The translations under genes were made by a program, and so were the position numbers. Under the pieces are notes generated by a model, which saw nothing but the letters and a program-made list of their open reading frames with translations, was not told where the DNA came from and made no database searches. Positions 53,405-62,073 of a DNA stretch of 64,000 bases are shown here, one piece after another. Every line of letters begins with the position of its first letter. Within the stretch, counting starts at the first letter, position 1. Origin of the DNA: Bradyrhizobium sp. CCBAU 53340 (GTDB lineage Bacteria; Pseudomonadota; Alphaproteobacteria; Rhizobiales; Xanthobacteraceae); NCBI RefSeq assembly GCF_015291645.1, contig NZ_CP030055.1, positions 4,650,001 through 4,714,000 of the forward strand, read 5' to 3'.

Positions 53405-53956
53405 CTACTCAGCCGCCTCGCCGCGGGACCCGCCGTGCTCGACCTCGAGCTGGAGGATGTCGTTGAAGCGATTGAAGGCGCCGCATAGCGCGATGCGCCA
53501 GGTCAGCTCGACGATCTGGGCTTCGGAGAAATGGGTGCGCAGGCGGGCAAAGATCTCGTCACGCGTCCGGTTCCAGTTGTTGGTGACGGCGATCGAATAC
53601 TCAACGACGAGCTTGTCGAGCTCATCGAGCTCCGGATGATCCTTGTAGTCGAGAAGCTGCGCGGCGCCCTCCTCCGACACGCCCTGCACCGCGAGCTTTG
53701 GCGCGTGGTGCGAGACGCAGTAATCGCATTTGTTCAGCAGCGACACCGTCACCAATGCAAGCTCGAGATGGCGTTTCGAGATCATGCCTTCGCTGGCGAG
53801 ATCGACCAGCAGCGACCACATGTGCTTGAAGATCGGCGCGCGATGCGCCATCACACCGGCCTGGTTCTCGAACGCACCATAGGTCGTCATCTTGTCCCAT
53901 AGGGGTCGCAGTGCTTCCGGCAGATCATCCTTTGTCTTGATCGACACGCGCGACAT
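53405..53956 (-). CDS. AhpD-like carboxymuconolactone decarboxylase family protein
   Basis: A 183-residue helical protein with the CxxC-x3-H motif CDYCVSHHAPKLA (C about residue 89), preceded by HLELALVTVSLLNK and followed by VVEYSIAVTNNWNRTRDEIF. This matches the larger AhpD-like CMD proteins, which are alkylhydroperoxidase-type. The frame continues upstream to 54451, but that is the antisense of the YjbR gene; the ATG at 53956 is chosen. Confidence 0.87.
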   Translation of the reverse strand: MSRVSIKTKDDLPEALRPLWDKMTTYGAFENQAGVMAHRAPIFKHMWSLLVDLASEGMISKRHLELALVTVSLLNKCDYCVSHHAPKLAVQGVSEEGAAQLLDYKDHPELDELDKLVVEYSIAVTNNWNRTRDEIFARLRTHFSEAQIVELTWRIALCGAFNRFNDILQLEVEHGGSRGEAAE

Positions 53957-54025
53957 GGCATTCCATCCTCGGTTGGAACATGCATGCTGCCACAACGGTG
54001 CGCCGTTGTCCGCTAGTGCACGCGC

Positions 54026-54400
54026 ATGACTCCCAAGACCTTCGAAGCCCACTGCCTGCGTCTGCCTGCCGCCACCAAGGTGGTGCAATGGGAAGGCACC
54101 TCCGTGTTCAAGGTCGGCGGCAAGATGTTCGCGCTCAGCGGCGGGTATACAGCTGAGTCCGGCGGCTACATGTTCAAGGTCTCGAACATGGCCTATGCCA
54201 TGCTGATCGAGCACGGCTTGGCGCGGCCTGCGCCCTATCTCGCGCGGGCCAAATGGGTGCAGCTTGTCAGCAACAACGCGCTGCCGGATGCGGAGCTGAC
54301 GGCCTATCTGGCGCAGGCCCATGCGCTGATCGTGGCGAAGCTGACAATCAAAAAGCGCAAGGAGCTTGGGCTTCCGTCGCCACACACCGGACTCTCGTGA
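54026..54400 (+). CDS. YjbR/MmcQ family protein
   Basis: A 124-residue protein with the YjbR/CyaY-like DNA-binding fold: FEAHCLRLPAATKVVQWEGT, VFKVGGKMFALSG, and PYLARAKWVQLVSNNALPDA towards the C-terminus. The family has no proven function. It stands 98 bases before the SWIM-MoxR-VWA unit on the same strand but its relation to it is unclear. Confidence 0.87.
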   Translation: MTPKTFEAHCLRLPAATKVVQWEGTSVFKVGGKMFALSGGYTAESGGYMFKVSNMAYAMLIEHGLARPAPYLARAKWVQLVSNNALPDAELTAYLAQAHALIVAKLTIKKRKELGLPSPHTGLS

Positions 54401-54498
54401 CGATCTCCGCGTGCAGCGGGTCACCTGCGCGCGGCGACATTGAGCTTTCATCCTGCCCCGATATACTACCGGTCCTGGATTCGAATTGGGAAGCCGGC

Positions 54499-55881
54499 GT
54501 GGCGATTGATCTGAAAGCGGTCGAGCAACTCGCTACCGATCAATCCTCGCTCAAGGCGGCTGCCGGTCTCGCCAAGCCGGCAAAATGGTCCGGCGTCGGC
54601 GGCAGCCCGGATGGCGCGCTGATCTGGGGCGAATGCGCGGGCTCCGGCGCCAATCCCTACCGGGTGATGGCTGATCTCCGCGATCTCGGCAACAAATGCA
54701 CCTGCCCCTCGCGCAAATTCCCCTGCAAGCACGTGCTCGGCCTGTTGTGGCTCAACGCAGAATCCATCGTGCAATTCGCGCCCGCCGATACGCCGGCCTG
54801 GGTCAGCGACTGGCTCGGGCGCCGGCGCGGCACGTCAGCCGCAAAGCCGGCGACGGCCCCGGCCGGCGACAAGGATCTGCGCGCCGCACGCGCCGTCGAG
54901 CCCGAGGTCACCGAGGATCCAAAGGACGTCGCTCGCCGCGTGGCGCAGGCGGCCAAACGAAATGAAGAGACTGAGCGCGCGATCCTCGATGCGCTGGATG
55001 CGCTCGAGCAATGGATCGGCGACCAGCTCCGCCTGGGATTGTCGAGCTTCATCGACGATGCCACGGCGCGATGCCGGCGCATCGCCGCGCGCCTCGTCGA
55101 TGGCAAAGCCGCGGCGCTTGCCGGTCGTATCGATGAACTACCATCCCGTTTGCTCGCCCTTGCCGCGGGCGACCGGCCACGCGGTGCGATCGTCGAGCTC
55201 GGCAAGCTGGTGCTGCTCGCGCGCGCCTTCCGCGCCACGCCGCGCGATGCCGAGATCCGGCGCGCCGTCGCGACATCGGAGACCCGCGAGACGGTGCTGG
55301 CCGATCCGCAAGCGCCACGCGCGAACGGGCATTGGGAGGTTCTCGCCGAGCAGGTGCAGACGCGCCGCGACGGCCTGGTCTCGCAGACCACATGGCTGCT
55401 CAATCTCGCTGGCAGTGGCCCGCGCTTTGCCATGCTGCTCGACTTCTTCCCGGCAAGCGCCGGCCGGCGCGGCTCGGTGTTCACCTCAGGCGAGCGTTTT
55501 CGGGGCGAGCTGGTGTTCTATCCGTCGCAGCAACCGCTCCGCGCCCTGCTCGTGCGGCGCGACGCCGCCGATGAGACGCTCGCGCACGAATGGCCCGCGC
55601 CGGACGAGGCGCTCTCCGAGGCGTTGACACGGCCGCTGTTGGCCGAGCCGTGGATGCTCGACGTGCCGTTGCTGCTGCCGCAGGGGCGTATCGCACGCGA
55701 TGATGCCGGGCATGCTTGGTGGCGATCCGGCGACGGCACCGCGACATTGCCGGTCGCGAGCAACGCCGAGGGCTTATTGTGCGGCACCGATCTCACCTGC
55801 TCCGCCGCGATCTGGTCAGGCAGCCGCCTCACGATCCTGGCGGCGCAGACCGCATGGGGACGGATCGGCAGCCATGACTGA
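54499..55881 (+). CDS. SWIM zinc-finger protein of the MoxR-VWA cluster
   Basis: A 460-residue protein from GTG 54499 (gggaag 5 bases upstream). The SWIM motif is C67-x-C69-x6-C76-x-H78 in CTCPSRKFPCKHVLGLLWL. It is followed by an Arg/Ala-rich linker and a helical C-terminal part with VASNAEGLLCGTDLTC at the end. E. coli YehQ is the comparable SWIM protein of the yeh cluster. SWIM domains bind DNA or protein; the target is not known. Its stop overlaps the next gene by 8 bases. Confidence 0.85.
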   Translation: MAIDLKAVEQLATDQSSLKAAAGLAKPAKWSGVGGSPDGALIWGECAGSGANPYRVMADLRDLGNKCTCPSRKFPCKHVLGLLWLNAESIVQFAPADTPAWVSDWLGRRRGTSAAKPATAPAGDKDLRAARAVEPEVTEDPKDVARRVAQAAKRNEETERAILDALDALEQWIGDQLRLGLSSFIDDATARCRRIAARLVDGKAAALAGRIDELPSRLLALAAGDRPRGAIVELGKLVLLARAFRATPRDAEIRRAVATSETRETVLADPQAPRANGHWEVLAEQVQTRRDGLVSQTTWLLNLAGSGPRFAMLLDFFPASAGRRGSVFTSGERFRGELVFYPSQQPLRALLVRRDAADETLAHEWPAPDEALSEALTRPLLAEPWMLDVPLLLPQGRIARDDAGHAWWRSGDGTATLPVASNAEGLLCGTDLTCSAAIWSGSRLTILAAQTAWGRIGSHD

Positions 55882-57298
55882 CAAGGCCGACGAAATCTAC
55901 GACGCAATGGGCGCAGTGCTCACGCGCTGGACCATGGGATCGGCGGCGGCCTCAGCTGCTCCCTTTTGGCGCGCCGAACTTGGCGAGGAGCCCGCCGAAG
56001 CAGAGCTGCGGCTGCTCGCTTTGTCGGGCCAGTTCCTTGGCATCACCGTGACGGCAGAGCCGGCATCGACGCTTCGCGTTCTGCCGGACATTCCCACCCT
56101 CGCCTTGCCGACCTTGCCCGAGACGTTGCGTCCGCTGGCGCGCCGAATCCTGGCGGCGAAGAAGCAGGCGCAAGGCAAGACCGAGCTCGTCGACTTTCTG
56201 GCGGCGCGCGGCTGGACCATGCATCCCGCCGACTGGATGCCCACGGCCGGCGATGACGACGCACCAGACGTCTATGCGCCTTGGCGCGATTGGATGGAAT
56301 TTGCAGCGTCGAACAACGCCGCACGGCGGCAGACGAACGACCACATCACTGCCGGCAATTGGGACGATTTCTGGCCTGCCGCGCGCAAAGCGGCGCTGGC
56401 CGAGCTTCGGCGGCACGATCCGTCCGCGGCACGCGCGGTGCTGGAGGCGAAGCTCGGCAACGAAAGTGCCGACACGCGATTGCGCCTGCTGTCGCTGCTC
56501 TCGGAGCGGCTGTCCAACGAGGATATAGCCTTCCTCGAAGCCATCGTGGCGGATGACCGCGCACCCAAGGTCAAGGCACTTGCGACCTCCTTCCTCGCGC
56601 GTCTCGGCCACGGTCCCGCCGCGGGCGAGGAGATCGCGGAGCTTGCCGGCTTCTTCGCGGTGAAGACCAAGGGGCTGCTGCGGCGCTCCCGCGTGATCGA
56701 CTTTCAAACTCCCAAGACGCCGGCACAGTGGCAACGACGGAAAGCCCTCCTCGACGGCACCGACCTGACATCGTTTGCAGGCGCGCTCGGCCTCGCGCCG
56801 CTGGATTTGATCGCCGCCTGGGAGTGGAAGGTGGACACGGCGGCCGACGCCGGGCTGATCAAGCTGATCGCCGAGACCGGCACCGATGCGCAGCTCGCGC
56901 AGGCAGCGCAGATCGTCAGCGAGCATAACGCGGCTGGCTTCATCGTGGCGCTCGCACCGCGTCTCGCGCCGACCGATCGCACTCGGTTCGCGGCGGTAGG
57001 CTTGCATACGCACGGCATCGGCTTTGAGATGGCGCAGGTGATCGCCGGCGCTGCGGCACGCCTGGACGATCCGCTCTCGGCGCCTTCAGGTGTAAAACTG
57101 CTGGCCGAGATCAGGCGCGATGACGCGAAGCCATCCGACCATGCTGCGGAATTTCACGCGCTGGGCCTGCTCACCTCGCAGACGGCGGCGCAGCAGACCT
57201 TGCAGCGCCTGACGGCCGCGGGCCTGCTGCAAGGCGATCCGCGCCTCGACATGCTGCGGCTCAACGCCGCGTTGGACGATCAGGGAGAGAAGCCATGA
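55874..57298 (+). CDS. DUF5691-like protein of the MoxR-VWA cluster
   Basis: A 474-residue, helix-rich soluble protein with HEAT-like runs (AVLEAKLGNESADTRLRLLS; IAFLEAIVADDRAPKVKALA). It matches what I know as the DUF5691 member of SWIM-MoxR-VWA clusters by position and by the LLSLLSERLSNEDIAFLEAI block. No catalytic motif is visible. It may be the scaffold or substrate adaptor for the ATPase. Starts inside the SWIM stop (ATGACTGA) and overlaps the ATPase start by ATGA. The name is from memory of the neighbourhood, so moderately sure. Confidence 0.75.
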   Translation: MTDKADEIYDAMGAVLTRWTMGSAAASAAPFWRAELGEEPAEAELRLLALSGQFLGITVTAEPASTLRVLPDIPTLALPTLPETLRPLARRILAAKKQAQGKTELVDFLAARGWTMHPADWMPTAGDDDAPDVYAPWRDWMEFAASNNAARRQTNDHITAGNWDDFWPAARKAALAELRRHDPSAARAVLEAKLGNESADTRLRLLSLLSERLSNEDIAFLEAIVADDRAPKVKALATSFLARLGHGPAAGEEIAELAGFFAVKTKGLLRRSRVIDFQTPKTPAQWQRRKALLDGTDLTSFAGALGLAPLDLIAAWEWKVDTAADAGLIKLIAETGTDAQLAQAAQIVSEHNAAGFIVALAPRLAPTDRTRFAAVGLHTHGIGFEMAQVIAGAAARLDDPLSAPSGVKLLAEIRRDDAKPSDHAAEFHALGLLTSQTAAQQTLQRLTAAGLLQGDPRLDMLRLNAALDDQGEKP

Positions 57299-58371
57299 GC
57301 GAGAAACTGCGGTTGCCCGCCGAGGAGAGCTTTGCGGCCGAGCTGAAGGCCCTTGCCGCCGGCGAAGGACATCGCCCGCCGGGTTGGGCGCTCTCGCCGC
57401 GCCAGATCGTGACCTATCTGATGGGCGGCAAGGCGGCTGACGGCACGGCGATCACGCCCAAATATGTCGGCGACAAGCGATTGATCGAGACCGCCGTTGC
57501 AACGCTTGCGACCGATCGCGCGCTACTTTTGCTTGGCGTGCCCGGCACCGCCAAGTCGTGGGTCTCCGAGCATCTTGCCGCCGGCATCACCGGCGATTCC
57601 ACGCTCGTGATCCAGTGCACCGCAGGGACCGACGAGAACCAGATCCGCTACGGCTGGAACTATGCCCAGCTGCTCGCCCATGGGCCGAGCCGCGAAGCAC
57701 TGGTGCCGACCCCGCTGATGCGCGCGATGGAAGGCGGCAAGCTCTGCCGCTTCGAAGAGCTGACGCGCATGGGCAGCGACGTGCAGGACACGCTGATCAC
57801 CGTGCTGTCCGAGAAGATGATGCCGATCCCGGAGCTCAACACCGCCGTCTATGCGCAGCGCGGCTTCAACATCATCGCAACCGCCAACAATCGCGACAAG
57901 GGCGTCAACGAGCTGTCCTCCGCGCTCAAGCGCCGCTTCAACGTCGTCGTGTTGCCGCTCCCTGACAGCGCCGAGGAAGAAGTGTCGATCGTCGTCAAGC
58001 GCGTCGGCGAGATGGCGCAGAACCTCGATCTGCCGGCGCCGAAGAACGTCGCCGACGAAGTGGCGCGGGTGGTCGCGATCTTCCGCGAATTGCGCTCGGG
58101 CTCGACCGAGGACGGCAAGGTCGCGCTGAAGTCGCCGTCGGGCGGGCTCTCGACCGCAGAGGCCATCGCCGTGATGGTCGGCGGCATCAGCCAGGCAACC
58201 TTCTTCAACGACGGCAAGCTGACGCCTGAGACGCTCGCCAGCAACATGCTCGGCGCGGTGATCAAGGATCCCGTGCAGGACACCGCCGTGCTCGGCGAAT
58301 ATCTGGAGACCGTGCTGAAGAAGAAGCGCGGCTTCGAAGGCTACTATGCCTCGCTGACCGATCTGATCTGA
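57295..58371 (+). CDS. MoxR-family AAA+ ATPase (YehL-like)
   Basis: A 358-residue AAA+ ATPase. Walker A G81-VPGTAK-S88, Walker B CRFEELTR with F153-E154-E155 (Glu in place of the usual first Asp), sensor 1 IIATANNRDKGVNE, and arginine-rich LSSALKRRFNVVVLPLP. This is the MoxR branch (YehL-like subfamily), thought to work with a VWA partner as a chaperone-like complex that remodels or inserts cofactors in client proteins. The partner is encoded three genes on. It starts within the DUF5691 stop. Confidence 0.92.
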   Translation: MSEKLRLPAEESFAAELKALAAGEGHRPPGWALSPRQIVTYLMGGKAADGTAITPKYVGDKRLIETAVATLATDRALLLLGVPGTAKSWVSEHLAAGITGDSTLVIQCTAGTDENQIRYGWNYAQLLAHGPSREALVPTPLMRAMEGGKLCRFEELTRMGSDVQDTLITVLSEKMMPIPELNTAVYAQRGFNIIATANNRDKGVNELSSALKRRFNVVVLPLPDSAEEEVSIVVKRVGEMAQNLDLPAPKNVADEVARVVAIFRELRSGSTEDGKVALKSPSGGLSTAEAIAVMVGGISQATFFNDGKLTPETLASNMLGAVIKDPVQDTAVLGEYLETVLKKKRGFEGYYASLTDLI

Positions 58372-58375
58372 CACA

Positions 58376-60601
58376 ATGGCCGGCGACATCCATCTGTTCG
58401 GCATCCGGCATCATGGGCCGGGCTCGGCGCGGCGGCTGGTCGAGGCGCTCGACGCGCTGAGACCCGTCGCAATGCTGATCGAGGGCCCTGCGGATGCCTC
58501 CGACCTGCTGCCGATGCTCGCCGACCCCGACATGGTGACGCCGGTGGCGCTGCTCACTTACGCCGAGGACAATCCGGCCAACGCCAGCTTCTTTCCCTTT
58601 GCCGACTACTCGCCGGAATATCAAGCGGCCTGCTGGGCCGCGCGGCATGGTGCGTCCCTGCGTTTCATCGACCTGCCCGCTTCGGACCGGCTAGGCGCCT
58701 CCGCCAGCGATGTCGCAGAGGAAATTGCCGCGAGATCGGAGGAGGATCCGGTCAGCCGCGATCCGATCGGCGCGCTTGCGGCCGCCGCCGGCTATGACGA
58801 CGGCGAGTCTTGGTGGTCCGATGTCATCGAGGAAAATCCTGCGACCGGTCCCGTGTTCGCAGCCGTCGCAGATGCGATGACCGCGCTGCGCGCGGACGAA
58901 AAACCGCTCTCGGCCCGCGAGGCCGCGCGCGAGGCGCATATGCGGATCGAGATCGCCAAGGCGGCGAAGGAATACGACGGCGCCGTCGCGGTCGTCTGCG
59001 GCGCCTGGCACGTGCCGGCACTGACCGAGCGCCGGAGCCTGGCGGCCGACCGCGAATTGCTCAAGGGTCGGCCGAAGACGAAGATCAAGGCGACCTGGGC
59101 ACCGTGGACCGCGCCGCGTCTGGCACGCGCCAGCGGCTATGGCGCAGGCGTGGTCGCGCCCGGCTGGTGCGCGCATCTCTGGGAGACGCGTGACGGCGAT
59201 CGCACTGCCATCTGGCTTGCGAAGGTGAGCCGCGTGCTGCGCGATCGCGGTCATTTCGTCTCGACCGCCTCCGTGATCGAGGCGCAGCGTCTCGGCGTGG
59301 CGCTGGCGGCATTGCGCGAACGCCCCTCGCCCGGCTTCGAGGAGCTCCGCCAGGCGGCGATCGCCTGCCTGTGCAACGGCGAGCGCGCCATGTGGAACGA
59401 CATTGCCGCCGAGCTCCTGGTCGGCGCAGGTGTCGGATCGATTCCGTCATCGACGCCGCTGGCGCCGCTGCTGGAGGATCTCCAGCGCCAGCAGAAAGCG
59501 ACGCGGCTGAAACCGGAAGCGCTGGAGCGGCCGCTGACGCTCGACCTGCGCAGTGAAAGCGGGCTGATGCGTTCGACGCTGCTGCACCGGCTCAATGCAC
59601 TCGACGTGCCCTGGGGGCAGTTGACGGACGCCGGCCGCAGCCGCGGAACGTTCCGGGAGAACTGGCAGCTGCGCTGGGAGCCGGAATTCGCGGTGCGGCT
59701 GGTAGAGAACCTGCTCTATGGCTCAACCATCATGGACGCCGCCGCCGGCCGCCTGATCGAAGCGATGGGCAAGGAGACGGAGCTCGGCGCGCTGGCGGGC
59801 CTCGTACGCAACGCCATGATCGCGGATCTGCCGCGCGCCACAGAATCCGGGATCGCAGCGCTCGAAACCAAGGCAGCCCTCACCAGCGACGGCCAGTCAC
59901 TGCTCGACGCACTGCCGCCGATGGCCGACATCCTGCGCTATGGCGAGGCGCGTGCCGGCACCGCCGAGCATCTCGCGGCCCTGATGCCGCGGATCGTGGT
60001 GCAGGCGGCGCTTGCCCTGCCCTACGCCGCCCGCAATCTGGATGTGCCCGCCGCAGCCAAGCTGCGCGGCGCGATCCTCGCAGGCGATGCCGCGATCCAG
60101 CTGGCCCAGCTCGATCCAGACGTCGTCAGCAGATGGCGCGAGGCGCTGACGGCCCTGCTACACGATGACCAGACGACCCGGCTGATCGCCGGCACGGCGG
60201 CACGGTTGCTCTATGAGGCGAAGCTGCTGGCTGCCGAACACACCGCGGACCTGCTTGCGCGGATGCTGTCACCGGGCACACCAATTGCCGAGGCGGCAGG
60301 TTTCTTCGAAGGCTTCTTCGAGGGTGCGGGCCAGCGGCTGATCCACGATGCGGCCTTGCGCGGCGCGGTCGACGGCTGGCTGCTGTCGCTCGATGACGAG
60401 GCCTTCACGGCCAGCCTGCCGCTATTCCGCCGCGTCTTCTCGGCGCTGGACCGTAACGAGCGCAGGCGGCTGATGGATGCGCTGTTTGCGCGGAACACGG
60501 GCGGCGCGAAAGGATATCGGCTGATCGCAGATGCCGCCGCGATCTGGCCGCAGCACGAGGCGCGTGTGCTTGCACTGCTCAACGCCGGAGCCCCCCGATG
60601 A
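58376..60601 (+). CDS. DUF5682-like protein, possible TraB/ChaN-superfamily hydrolase
   Basis: A 741-residue protein that starts 4 bases after the ATPase gene. N-terminal block: LFGIRHHGPGSARRLVEALD (H12-H13-G-P-G-S), MLIEGPADASDLLP (about residue 34) and VVCGAWHVPALTE (residues 206-218). The HHGPGS / EGP / GAxH order recalls the TraB/GumN/ChaN/EreA superfamily of predicted hydrolases. The rest (about 300-741) is helical and repetitive. In E. coli the corresponding gene is probably yehM. Function unknown; the hydrolase idea is inference from three motifs. Confidence 0.82.
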   Translation: MAGDIHLFGIRHHGPGSARRLVEALDALRPVAMLIEGPADASDLLPMLADPDMVTPVALLTYAEDNPANASFFPFADYSPEYQAACWAARHGASLRFIDLPASDRLGASASDVAEEIAARSEEDPVSRDPIGALAAAAGYDDGESWWSDVIEENPATGPVFAAVADAMTALRADEKPLSAREAAREAHMRIEIAKAAKEYDGAVAVVCGAWHVPALTERRSLAADRELLKGRPKTKIKATWAPWTAPRLARASGYGAGVVAPGWCAHLWETRDGDRTAIWLAKVSRVLRDRGHFVSTASVIEAQRLGVALAALRERPSPGFEELRQAAIACLCNGERAMWNDIAAELLVGAGVGSIPSSTPLAPLLEDLQRQQKATRLKPEALERPLTLDLRSESGLMRSTLLHRLNALDVPWGQLTDAGRSRGTFRENWQLRWEPEFAVRLVENLLYGSTIMDAAAGRLIEAMGKETELGALAGLVRNAMIADLPRATESGIAALETKAALTSDGQSLLDALPPMADILRYGEARAGTAEHLAALMPRIVVQAALALPYAARNLDVPAAAKLRGAILAGDAAIQLAQLDPDVVSRWREALTALLHDDQTTRLIAGTAARLLYEAKLLAAEHTADLLARMLSPGTPIAEAAGFFEGFFEGAGQRLIHDAALRGAVDGWLLSLDDEAFTASLPLFRRVFSALDRNERRRLMDALFARNTGGAKGYRLIADAAAIWPQHEARVLALLNAGAPR

Positions 60602-61779
60602 GCGAGATCGACGAGCGCAATCGCCGCTGGACGCTGGCCCTCGGTGTTGACGCTGAGGATCCCGGCAACGCTGGCGCGCTGTCCGACAGCGACCGCCGCA
60701 TGTCGGAGGCCCTAACGGCGCTTTACGGCAACGGCGACGAGGCGCCGAAGAAGGGCCGCGGCGGACTTGGCGGCTCGGCTCCGCGCGTCGCGAAATGGCT
60801 CGGTGATATCAGGGAGTTCTTCCCCGCTCCGGTCGTGCAGGTGATCCAGAAGGATGCGTTCGAGCGCAAGGGGCTGCGCCAGATGCTACTCGAGCCCGAA
60901 TTCCTCGCAACCGTCGAAGCCGACGTGAACCTTATCGCCGATCTGGTCGCGCTCCGCGGCGTGATGCCGGAGAAGACCAGGGACACCGCGCGGATCGTGA
61001 TCGCAAAGGTGGTGGCCGAGCTGATGGAGCGGCTCGAGCGACGCACGGCAGACGCAGTCCGCGGCGCGCTGAACCGTTCGCTGCGAACCAATCGCCCGCG
61101 CTTTGCCGACATCGACTGGCCGCGCACCATCAAGGCCAATCTGCGCCACTACCAGCCAGAGCATCGCACCGTGGTGCCGGAGCGGCTGATCGGTTTCCTG
61201 CGCCAGCAGCGCCGCATCGTCGATCTCGATGAGGTCATTCTATGCGTCGACCAATCAGGGTCGATGGCGACCTCCGTCGTCTACGCCTCGATCTTCGCGG
61301 CCGTGATGGCCTCGCTGCCGGTCGTGGCCACCAAGCTTGTCTGTTTCGATACCGCGATCGTCGACCTGACCGGGGAGCTCGCCGATCCCGTCGAGGTTCT
61401 GTTCGGCGTTCAGCTCGGCGGCGGCACCGATATCAACAGCGCGGTCGCCTATTGCGAGGAGCGCATCGAGCGGCCCTCCAAGGCGCATCTGATCCTGATC
61501 ACCGACCTTTATGAGGGCGGCAATGCGGATACGCTGGTCGACCGGCTGGCCCGGCTCGCAACGCGCGGGATCAACGTGATCGTGCTGCTGGCGCTGACCG
61601 ACACTGGCCGCCCGTCCTACGACCCGGTGCTGTCGGCGCGCGTTGCCAGTCTCGGCATCCCGGTCTTTGCCTGCACGCCGGACCAGTTTCCCGATCTGAT
61701 GGCGACCGCATTGAAGCGCGAGGACGTCGCCGACTGGGCCGCCGATCAGGATATCAAAATGATCCGGCCCGAAGGATGA
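60598..61779 (+). CDS. VWA (CoxE-like) domain protein
   Basis: A 393-residue protein. The C-terminal VWA domain has an intact MIDAS: DQSGSM with D218, S220 and S222, LGGGTDINSAVAY (Thr) and LILITDLYEGG (Asp). The N-terminal 180 residues are helical and charged. VWA proteins pair with MoxR ATPases and use the MIDAS metal to bind partners (CoxE, YehP). Overlaps the upstream gene by ATGA. It is the last gene of the five-gene unit. Confidence 0.92.
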   Translation: MSEIDERNRRWTLALGVDAEDPGNAGALSDSDRRMSEALTALYGNGDEAPKKGRGGLGGSAPRVAKWLGDIREFFPAPVVQVIQKDAFERKGLRQMLLEPEFLATVEADVNLIADLVALRGVMPEKTRDTARIVIAKVVAELMERLERRTADAVRGALNRSLRTNRPRFADIDWPRTIKANLRHYQPEHRTVVPERLIGFLRQQRRIVDLDEVILCVDQSGSMATSVVYASIFAAVMASLPVVATKLVCFDTAIVDLTGELADPVEVLFGVQLGGGTDINSAVAYCEERIERPSKAHLILITDLYEGGNADTLVDRLARLATRGINVIVLLALTDTGRPSYDPVLSARVASLGIPVFACTPDQFPDLMATALKREDVADWAADQDIKMIRPEG

Positions 61780-61785
61780 ATTCAG

Positions 61786-62025
61786 CTAAAGCTCCGCCTC
61801 GCCGAAGATCCTGCTGATCCAGTCCAGAAAGACGCGCAGCCGCAGCGTGAGCTGGCGGTTTTGTGGATAGAGCGCCGACAGCGGCGTCGGCGACGGCGGA
61901 TGGTCCGCCAGCACCTCGACCAGCGCGCCGCTGGCCAGATCCTCTGCGAAACGATAGCGCGGCGCCTGCACGAGGCCAAAGCCAAGCCGATGAAGTGTTC
62001 GTGATCCCTCCGGCATACCGGGCAA
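61786..62025 (-). pseudogene. LysR-family regulator remnant (C-terminal end only)
   Basis: About 79 codons remain. GLVQAPRYRFAEDLASGALV and SALYPQNRQLTLRLRVFLDW are characteristic of the last part of the LysR effector-binding domain, but the DNA-binding domain and most of the effector domain are absent, and upstream sequence is unrelated. The first residues (MPGMPEGSRTLHRL) look random. It is the trace of a deletion at about 61985-62030, next to the MarR-GNAT gene. Confidence 0.8.
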
Positions 62026-62053
62026 AGAGTTGAGGCAATTGACGGTGGATTAA

Positions 62054-62073
62054 TATCTGACTAGAGTCAGATA
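62054..62073. promoter_or_regulatory. Operator abutting the MarR-GNAT start codon
   Basis: A perfect inverted repeat tatctgac-taga-gtcagata ends directly before the ATG at 62074. There is no room for a Shine-Dalgarno, so the message is probably leaderless or nearly so. A MarR dimer bound here would cover the transcription and translation start. Confidence 0.65.
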
